NCBI GenBank assembly: GCA_032622095.1
Contig: CP136061.1
Location: 258,818,077-258,882,076 of the forward strand
Reading direction: 5' to 3'
DNA length: 64,000 bases
Source: Siphonodentalium dalli
Lineage: Eukaryota > Mollusca > Scaphopoda > Gadilida > Siphonodentaliidae
Shown: piece by piece, positions 57,093 through 64,000 of the stretch
Layout of the letters: every line of letters starts with the position of its first letter
Position numbering within the stretch: the first letter of the stretch is position 1
Program-made: the position numbers and the translations under genes
The notes under the pieces: model-generated
The model's database searches: none
What the model saw: only the letters and a program-made list of their open reading frames with translations
What the model was told of the DNA's origin: nothing

Positions 57093-57975
57093 ACGCTTGA
57101 TATAATCGAACTCAATAAAGGAAAGTTTTCAGATTGTGAATTAGGTATTTTTTCTATATTTGTGATGTTATTTCATTGTATTTACTGCGACAACTGGTGA
57201 TAAACTGCTTCTTTTTTTTTTATAATTGTGAAGCTTGTCTCAACAAACATTTGTTTTAGAAGCAGTGGTGCCTAATAACATATAATGTAAAAATCCAAAA
57301 AGAAAACTGTTGTATATCAGTGAACTCGCCATTTATGTGTCTATTGTTGACATCATTAATTGGTCTTTTTTTCGGCTATGAACCATACCGCAGCCGTAGA
57401 ATTTATCGGACGTGTACAATTTTTCTCATTGCATTTCCCACCCAGTAAGATAACTAATAATGGTATTGTGCTCAGATAAGTGAATTGAGTTGGTTACACC
57501 AATATAACACAAATTCTAGATTCTCATACCCTTTTACTCAAACTTGGAATTATCGGTTGATCAATTGCACGTGGCATCATAAATTTGTTGCTTTTTGATT
57601 GGTTAGCAGAGATATTGTGCATACACACACGTGTAGCTTCACGCTACAGTGAAATAACAATAACTATAATGAACACTACGAAATTGTATTTCACTGCATC
57701 TTCAAAGAGATACACTACGTTTCAGTTATATTATCCGCTATTTTATAGGCAAGCTTATAATACATAGTAGAACATACAATGGAATAGGATGATGGTATAA
57801 CAAAATATAAAGGATGAGACAAGTTAGACAACAAGCATTTGCTGCGGTGAATTCATTAAGTGAAGGAAGAATTTATCTTCAAAGTACGTTGAAATGACCC
57901 TTAATTTTCTCAGAATAATTTGAACAAATTAGGCAATTTAAATCTTCAATTTCTAGAACTGACCATGAACGTTTA
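57093..57975. other. End of 2.7-kb element and repeat S remainder
   Basis: To 57447 this is the right end of the TIR element. 57448-57510 continues repeat S (AATTGAGTTGGTTACA). The rest is unique and AT-rich. No gene. Confidence 0.5.
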
Positions 57976-58168
57976 CAGTAATGCCCTAATTAATCGACTC
58001 CCTAACCACGGCAGAATTATGGGTAACTTTTCAGGATTTAGTCGGAAATATGGCTTGTTGCCCGAGAGCTTTCCGATGAATGGCAACAAGCCATATTTCC
58101 GACTAAATCCTGAAAAGTTACCCATAATTCTGCTGTGGTTAGGGAGTCGATTAATTTGGGCATTACTG
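57976..58168. mobile_element. Palindromic MITE F3
   Basis: Starts CAGTAATGCCCTAATT, TA flanks at 57974-57975 and 58169-58170. The left arm lacks the CATTCATCGGAAAG tip, so it passes straight into GAGAGCTTTCCG. Confidence 0.9.
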
Positions 58169-58413
58169 TATGTTAGCAAAATTAAGATATAAACAAATCA
58201 AGTTTGCCATCCCCAATTTTCCAAAAAATGTATGAGAACCCAGCATTTTATTTATATTGGCCTGACATGATTGTCACATATCGGAAGTAAAATAATTATT
58301 TGACCCCCAAGTCTCATGGGGCTTCTCCACTGATTTGTTGGTCAGGATATGTTGGGTCAAAGCCTCTCAATCCCACAATGAATTGCTGTGCAGAATATAT
58401 TCCTTGACCTAAC
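58169..58413 (+). repeat. Segmental repeat S fragment
   Basis: 58260-58400 (AATAATTATTTGA, CTTCTCCACTGATTTGTTGG, CAATCCCACAATGAATTGC) corresponds to 47690-47890 of copy B. No gene. Confidence 0.65.
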
Positions 58414-58868
58414 TTAACTCTTTGAGTGCTACGGGCCGATCTCATCGCCCCTAATTTACGGTCTGTAAAATCGGTCCTAAAAAAAACATTTTTTTTTTGG
58501 TTGAATTTGTTTTGGGTATGCTTAAGCATGCTATAGCGAATTTTAAAACAAACTGAATAAACCTTAGGGACATGTTATAACTCAAAACTATCACCAAGTA
58601 TTCATAGTGATAATTTTGATGCCCATGAAAAATGTAAGATTCCCTGGCACTAAACCTACAAAATAAGTCTGTTAAGGAATATAAGAAAAAATTATTAAAA
58701 TTGTAAAAAATTGTAAAAAAAATAATAACAAATGATGAAAAACTGTTTGGCCAATTCATTCTCTTATATATGCGAGGCGACCTATGGTCGACTCGCATAT
58801 ATAAGAGAATGCATTGGCACAGGGTATATGGGTTGATACAAAATCGGACCTGGCACTCAAAGGGTTAA
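58414..58868. mobile_element. TTAA-target element carrying one F1 hairpin
   Basis: TTAA at 58414-58417 and 58865-58868 with ends CTCTTTGAGTGC and GCACTCAAAGGG (TIR extends ~22 bp to CCGAT). The F1 hairpin at 58749-58818 and its AAAATTATTAAAATTGT lead-in match the right half of F1 at 55660-55767. Different TIRs from the 54033 element, same hairpin. No transposase. Confidence 0.85.
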
Positions 58869-59675
58869 GGGGTTTGTATGTCATGAGCTATGTCAGGAGG
58901 TGGCAGATTTAGATGGACCTACACAGAAAACTACTTAGTTGTTAAGCAGCTAGTACACCACATGAATGAATCTATGCTATCAATCTCTACCAGAGCTCAC
59001 CATTCATGCTTCCTTTCTGAGTGTGTAACCAGCTGGGTAATATTCCGTGTTTCTATATTTAGCATGGGATTTTCCAGAAAAAATGGCAAAACCTGATCGC
59101 TCCAAAGTCAAATTTTCTATGTGCTTTGAGAACAATTCCCACACTAAAACATATTGACAGAATGGAAAATCAGAGCCGTAGTTTTGTTGACAATTTTCGC
59201 AAGCTACTCGTCAAAATTGCAGCAAATTAGAACTCTTGTGTTTGACTTGCTGTTGGAGTTGTGACATTATGTCGTGCACGTGCGTTTATACTTTTGTGTT
59301 GATAAAATAAATAATAAACCGAATCACACCATTTTGAAATATAGTTCTTCGGTTTTAGTGGGACTTTTCAAACATAAGGTCCAAAATTTATACAAATTTT
59401 GTTCGATATTTTGTGTGCTTTAACAAGGGCAGCATGTTGCTCTGTTCGCTTAGTATATATTTTAATATCGCGGAAGTCCACCAAATGTGGGTGAAATGTC
59501 GCCGGTTGCAGCGGTCTTACCGAGTCATCAAGGGAGGTAAACCCTGCATGGAGTTTTCTATGCTATATGAAGGCCATGTACATCAAGCGTATTATATTAC
59601 AGTAAAAATGTTGTAACATAATGTTGAGATTCTTGAAGCAGTATTGAACTCCATTAAGTTGCATTGGAGCATTTT
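58869..59675. other. Intergenic, no gene recognised
   Basis: The start resembles the tandem duplication at 42340-42420 (AAGGGGTTTGTATGTC, GAGCTATGTCAGGAGG, CCTACACAGAAAACTA). The rest is unique. The short frames show no domain. Confidence 0.5.
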
Positions 59676-59932
59676 CAAGCCTTGATATAATAGGGTATCT
59701 GTCATTTGCAGAATGAGGTCCCCAGAGGGTGAATTTAGTGATGCTACCCCGCATAGTTGGCTAGCATCACCAAATTCACCCTCTGGGAACCTCATTCTGC
59801 TTACATCTTAGCAGAATGAGGTTCCCAGAGGGTGAATTTGGTGATGATAGCCCGCTATGTGGGGTAGCATCACTAAATTCACCCTCTGGGGACCTCATTC
59901 TGCAAATGACAGACACCATATTTCAAGGCTTG
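59676..59932. mobile_element. Foldback element F2, complete short copy
   Basis: 257 bp, ends CAAGCCTTGATATAATAGGG and CAAGGCTTG, two ~93-nt hairpins (about 59709-59802 and 59812-59904). Flanks share GCATTTT at slightly offset positions. Structure matches 39775-40032. Confidence 0.9.
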
Positions 59933-59991
59933 CATTTTACCAGTTCAGATCATGTACTTTTTATGACAGTTATTTAAATCCACTCAATTTG

Positions 59992-60405
59992 TATTCTAGA
60001 TCATGCCATGAATCTCTACTTTTGCTAACGCCGTAGAGATCCTATTCCACCAGTACAAAACCTTGGAACTTTTTGAAGTTTTGACAGGGAACCTTATAAA
60101 GTCGAAAAATAATTGCAGGGAATATATTTCTTAGTTATTATCTTTTCCTTGATAATGTACTTCACTGAAGGTGAAGGTCGCAACTCGAAATTGCATGTTT
60201 ATCTGTGACTTTTCTGAGCTGTTATCGCGATAAACATTGAATTACCTAATTACCCAGGAAAAATTGCATAATTGTAATTGGCGCAAAGCAAAATTGCTCA
60301 CAAAGTCACTTAAATCGTGAAATTTTGAGATTTAACCTTTACATACAGTGAAGTACATATTTAACTAACAGATAATAAGAGCAGAGATTCATGTCATGAT
60401 TTATT
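59992..60405 (+). repeat. Dispersed repeat D, copy 2
   Basis: Inverted relative to 41570-41892. Its ends AGATCATGCCATGAATCTCT (59999) and AGAGATTCATGTCATGAT (60385) form terminal inverted repeats, so repeat D may be a ~410-bp TIR element, truncated in copy 1. Interior shares GATCCTATTCCACCAGTAC. Confidence 0.7.
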
Positions 60406-60492
60406 TGTATACTTACTGTATGGCCTTTTTCTATTGCCTTTGCAGTCGCTAATCTCATGGGCTGTCTATGATGGTTTTTTTCAGGACATGTA

Positions 60493-60617
60493 CAGTAATG
60501 TACTAATTAAAAGAGAGCTTTCCGATGAATGGCAACAAGCCATATTTCCGACTAAATCCTGAAAAATTACCCATAATTCTGCTGTAGTTATGGAGTCGAT
60601 TAATTATGGTATTACTG
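60493..60617. mobile_element. Palindromic MITE F3, left-arm deletion
   Basis: Starts CAGTAATGTACTAATTAA, then jumps to AGAGCTTTCCG and the complete right arm to TATTACTG. TA on both sides. Confidence 0.85.
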
Positions 60618-61314
60618 TAGGTTACACTGGTAGTATGGTCATTGAAGCTGAATTTGGGGATCAACCCGGAAGAAATTCGATACAAGCTGATTTTGGTGTC
60701 ATTTGACGTGGAAAAGCTTAAGGAACAACATATCCAAAATCTGCAAAAATCCGCTTATGGGAAAATTCAGGATCCAAGATGGCGTCAAAGATGGCCGCCA
60801 AATGAATAGTTTTCCAGTCAAATCCCACTGACATGCAAAACCCTCAGTGAATATGGAAAAATCTCACCAAAACGGATTCCACATTGATAGTAACATATGT
60901 TAGAACATATATAGAAATAATTTGATTGTCAATTGTGACAGACTTCTGTCAATATAACCGCCGAATTCGAGAAAATTATATCTTCAAGTATATATTTTTC
61001 TAACACAACGGTCATTTATATTGGCAAATCATATATGTCTGGGATACATGCTCATTTTGAATCATTCGAACCGGTAAAGCCCCAAGGAACAACATATCCA
61101 AAATTCGCCAACATCCGCACATGGACAAACATTTCAGAGCACTTTGAATTACAACACATGTTTGACTCTCAAAGTCCGTTATCAATTTATGTAACCGGTT
61201 ATGAACATGGACGAATTTATGCGCTTGATTTGTCTATATAATCTACTAGAACTGCGATTTGTAAGTACATAATAGCGAATAATACGATAACCAAGTTTAT
61301 GTGTACCACTGACA
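60618..61314. other. Intergenic with diverged tandem duplication
   Basis: AAGGAACAACATATCCAAAA occurs at about 60719 and 61084 inside two diverged ~360-bp copies. CCAAGATGGCG and AAGATGGCCGCC occur at about 60773-60798. The frame at 61035-61241 lies in the second copy and shows no known domain. Confidence 0.5.
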
Positions 61315-61316
61315 TA

Positions 61317-61876
61317 TACCTTACTCGTATTTAAATTCGCAGTGTACTATTTTTCGCACACCCATCAGTGAGCGAATTTAAAACCGAGCGAAAAATACTG
61401 CGACTACCAAGTTTAATCTAAACCACAGTCCATAGGAAATACAAGAGGGCTAGGTTGCGGAATTTACATATTTTATGAACGGTTGAAAAGACAATTACGC
61501 CTATACATGTATGCATATTTTTACATACGACCAAACGCCATCAAGACCATTGCTCACAATGCCAAGTGACAAATAAATCATGGTAACATAGACATTGTTG
61601 AAATGGTTGCATTAGAAATATTAATATTACAGGTGGCCACAAAATTATGATGTATGTAGTTACTAGTTTGTTGTCAAAACGATTGTGTATACACATATTA
61701 TCTCCAACAATGACCGAAACTTTCATCAGCTTCAAGATATACGAAAATATCACGGAAATATTACAAAAATAGTTTTGTCAGTTTTGAATTCGCGCAGCTA
61801 GATGCGCGAATTTAAAGTGCGCGAATTCAAAACTGAGCGAAAAATAGACTGCGCGAATTTAAATACGAGTAAGGTA
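61317..61876. mobile_element. TA-target element with CGAATTTAAA subterminal repeats
   Basis: Ends TACCTTACTCGTATTTAAAT and complement, with TA on both sides (61315-61316 and 61877-61878). Both ends are rich in GCGAATTTAAA / TTTTTCGC motifs in both orientations (about 61345-61410 and 61785-61860). ~560 bp, no coding capacity. Confidence 0.75.
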
Positions 61877-62497
61877 TATAAGCTGGCTGGCAATATGTAC
61901 AATAAAGAGCGTTTGCTACATAACACATGTTATAAGCTTCTAGGCAATGTCGCTCTGTAGTACAATAAAGAGCGTTTGCTACCGAGCACGTGATATATGC
62001 TTGTTCTCACAGATGCGCATTTTAGGTCTCGCCTATCAGCTGCTTTTTCGCAGATAGTATCAACGTTTGTATTGTCTCATTTCAGTGCTTGTATTGTCTC
62101 ATTTCGGGTTGTGTATGTCCAAGTAGTGACAGTTACTATAGTCATACTTTGATTTGCAACAGCACTGGATTGAAGGCTTATAACGTTTCTCCTGTTGAAA
62201 CCTAACGGTGCTAACGTACGCTGGAGACCTGTTACTATACATGTTCTATATTGCTTTGTATTCAATGTATTGCGAATCCATATATCAGTTGGTCTTATAT
62301 TGAATACAGAGTCATGGCAGTATTTGTGAGCCGCGTTAGGCAATTTCAGGATGACATGTGTGTTTTATACCCACCCGGTTTTTATGACTAACCTCCCGTC
62401 ATCGTGTCTAGGAAAGGCATTGTGACATTGATCAATTTCTGTGATAAACCTGGGCGGCACGACCTGAAAGATTATTTGAATTAGCGCTATCAGATGA
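61877..62497. other. Intergenic, imperfect ~60-bp tandem duplication
   Basis: GTACAATAAAGAGCGTTTGC occurs at about 61899 and 61959 in a tandem pair. No gene up to the pseudogene frame that opens at 62498. Confidence 0.5.
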
Positions 62498-63707
62498 CAC
62501 CAGTCGGTAACGTTCTTGTCCATTCGGATTGCCGTAGAGATTTCACAGACCCAAAAAGGCGACAACCGTTTGGTCGAAATAACTCCCAATAAACAACTTA
62601 GATATGGTATGTTGCCATTTGATTTCAAGACAGACTGTATTTTCTGTGGTACGCCTGCCACTATAGATCCTTGACATCCAGACAAATCAGGGGTGATGAA
62701 AGTAACAACCCTCCCGGTGCGGGATGTGTATGGCCCCAACACATATGATTTTGGGAAGGCAATATGTGGACATTTCTTAACTGATGCTCTTACAAATAAG
62801 CTGATTTCAGACATTGTGCCATCTGCAGAAACAGGTATAAGTCCGACGAGTCCATGGGGTTGGCGAACAGTGCAGAAAGTGAACGTGCTCGATGCTTCGC
62901 CAGATGCCACAGAAGCTATAAATAAGTCTGACGAAAACACAATTCCTAGAATCGAGAAGGTTGAGATGAACGCAATAAGTGATTTATCCCTTTACCCAAC
63001 TGAAGGGCCCTGTGCCAATGCATTTTCTTATATATGCGAGTCGACCATAGGTCGCCTCGCATATGTAAGAGAATGCATTGGCTTAACACATTAAAAATTA
63101 TAAAATTGTTAAAGAATGTAAGAAAATATGGTAAAAAGTGTTAAAAAAAGATTTTTTTTAGGCCAATGCATTCTCTTATATATGCGAGGCGACCTATGGT
63201 CGACTCGCATATATAAGAGAATGCATTGGCACATGGCATAACTGTAACTATCACAATGTGGTCAAGGAGCCGGTTCCAATGATATCCATATTTGTATGGT
63301 TCTATTGAGACAGACCGAAGATATTTTAGGCTGTTGAAGCTTTATTTGGCCGGTTTTGGCCGGTTTGTTGGGTAAATGGTTATACAAAGCCATTGAAAGT
63401 AGAGTAATTCCTGCAACTGCTGTGTCTGGGTCTGAAACTAGAGAAATGTTTGAGGAAATATAAATCGTTGCTTATTGAGAAATCTCTTGACAACAAAGCT
63501 GTGGGTTCAGTATATGGAATATGTGCAAACGTTGAAGAATTTTGTCAGAACCGAGAGGACAGGAAATTGGAGTCTACATCTCGCTACTGTGGGACAAATG
63601 CTCGATCTATTTGCCCCAAACGGTCACGCAAAATCGGAAATGGGTTTCATGTTGTACATAGGAGCAATATATTATGGGCAGGATTGTCAACATATCTCAC
63701 AATAGAA
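62498..63707 (+). pseudogene. Decayed gene of a repeated metazoan protein family, split by an F1-type element
   Basis: The frame opening at 62498 includes a CxxC-type CIFCG (Cys at 62636 and 62645), meets a TGA at 62672, and continues with VTTLPVRDVYGPNT and GKAICGHFLTDAL to 62987. There a 392-bp element intervenes. Beyond it the frame resumes (AIESRVIPATAVSGS) to a stop at 63461; a +1 shift gives YKSLLIEKSLDNK, and a further shift gives KLWVQYMEYVQTLKNFVR and ERTGNWSLHLATVGQML to the stop at 63705. From memory these blocks (V-PNT with GKAI-GHF-D, and LW-QYM with ERTGNW-LHL) belong to a large uncharacterised family of invertebrate proteins; the part normally between RD and VYGPN looks deleted. 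Function unknown. A stop, at least two frameshifts and the insertion make it a pseudogene. Confidence 0.6.
62988..63379. mobile_element. F1-hairpin element inside the pseudogene
   Basis: TTAT target duplication (62984-62987 and 63380-63383), ends CCCTTTACCCAAC and GTTGGGTAAATGG, F1 hairpins at 63013-63082 and 63161-63230, and the same right portion as 54299-54446. Removing it with one TTAT joins the two parts of the pseudogene frame without a stop. Confidence 0.85.
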
Positions 63708-63768
63708 CAAGTCCTTATGCGTTCTATCAAAACATAGGAGGGCTTACCAGAGGTACAGGAATGACCGA

Positions 63769-63790
63769 ATAATAATAATAATAATAATAA
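63769..63790 (-). repeat. (TAA)n microsatellite, LINE 3' tail
   Basis: About seven TAA repeats (TTA on the minus strand) at the 3' end of the minus-strand LINE. Non-LTR elements of several clades end in such short repeats. Confidence 0.85.
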
Positions 63791-63886
63791 GGTTTATAGT
63801 CACGACTCCACAAATGTGCTCTCGGACTTAACAATATACACATAAAACATATACAACACAATACAGATATACAACATAAACTGCGG

Positions 63887-64000
63887 CTATTTCTTAACTT
63901 TACGCAATGTGGGCCGAGGACCAAATGCCACTTCAAACAGGTGGGTTTTAAGTGCGGATTTGAACTCATTTATGGTTTGTGGAATCCTTAAGTGATCAGG
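63887..64000 (-). CDS. LINE ORF2, C-terminal end (partial at window edge)
   Basis: Minus-strand frame entering from the window edge and ending at TAG (63889-63887): 37 residues including INEFKSALKTHLFEVAF. The FK-LKTHLF motif close to the stop codon is common at the C-terminus of non-LTR reverse transcriptases of CR1/L2/RTE-like type (from memory). A ~100-base 3' UTR and a (TTA)n tail follow (63886-63769). The rest of the ORF would lie beyond the window. Confidence 0.65.
   Translation of the reverse strand, partial: PDHLRIPQTINEFKSALKTHLFEVAFGPRPTLRKVKK

Larger units (their letters stand above)
54714..57447. mobile_element. 2.7-kb TIR element splitting repeat S
   Basis: Inverted ends TACTGGGTGGGAA (54714) and CCCACCCAGTA (to 57447) with similarity for ~45 bp (GTCCGATAA in both). 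It interrupts repeat S exactly, with AGAT on both sides (54709-54712 and 57448-57451); 47623-47642 is the empty site. The interior contains an unrelated palindrome, an F1 element and a minisatellite. No transposase recognised; frames at 54686-55015 and 54877-55116 have no known domain. Confidence 0.65.

Noticed and set aside
62365-62940. 191-residue minus-strand open frame
   Set aside because: Longest minus-strand frame in the window, but it lies antisense to the plus-strand frame whose blocks I recognise (VYGPNT, GKAICGHF), which continues across the element to LWVQYMEYVQ. It is most likely a shadow of former coding sequence.

Overview
This is a gene-poor, AT-rich stretch of animal nuclear DNA. 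Nothing in it reads as bacterial: there are no operons, and the only long reading frames are retrotransposon debris, a decayed gene and chance frames. The repeats (short terminal-inverted-repeat elements, foldback elements, a tRNA-derived SINE, LINE fragments, a roughly 161-bp satellite, and hairpin-plus-CGTCC ends) suggest a marine invertebrate, most likely a mollusc and perhaps a bivalve. That assignment is inference. A 100-base run of N at 39008-39107 is an assembly gap.

Left part (1-5556): a small minisatellite, a foldback element whose arms are themselves hairpins (about 2459-2914) and a tRNA-derived SINE (3774-4133, minus strand). From 5557 to 13248 there is a giant inverted repeat with two near-identical 2.69-kb arms around a 2.3-kb loop. 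Each arm carries a 0.79-kb TA-target element.

Satellite region (9.1-32.3 kb): about 70 copies of a ~161-bp unit containing CCAAGATGGC. Between 13.2 and 29.1 kb the unit is organised into a 2.92-kb higher-order repeat (about 1.6 kb of satellite plus a 1.32-kb segment, U). Two copies run one way and two the other, with a 1.3-kb spacer between. A 2.08-kb Helentron-like element (25320-27398) and a 419-bp TIR element (31757-32175) have inserted into the satellite. Undisturbed sister copies supply the empty sites.

Middle (32.3-39 kb): a second SINE copy split by a 560-bp insertion, a hAT-like element with a perfect 8-bp target duplication (34383-35470), a second copy of the 419-bp element family, and a 5'-truncated LINE with an RNase H domain and one internal stop.

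Right part (39-64 kb): no satellite. It is dense in three foldback families, with several minisatellites, a Mutator-like element with a 9-bp target duplication (43016-43966), hAT-like and TTAA-target elements, a Helentron-like copy (50355-53642), and repeated ~0.4-kb segments whose copies give another empty site. At 62498-63707 lies a decayed protein-coding gene split by a foldback element. Removing the element and one copy of its 4-bp target duplication rejoins the frame. The window ends in the 3' end of a second LINE on the minus strand.

The most interesting signals are: (i) microinsertions of the form TA-NNNN-TA, with cores CCGG, CTAG and CATG, seen by comparing repeat copies and looking like Tc1/mariner excision footprints; (ii) a 70-nt hairpin module shared by element types with different termini; (iii) the oppositely oriented higher-order satellite repeats; (iv) the split pseudogene. 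No complete host gene was found.
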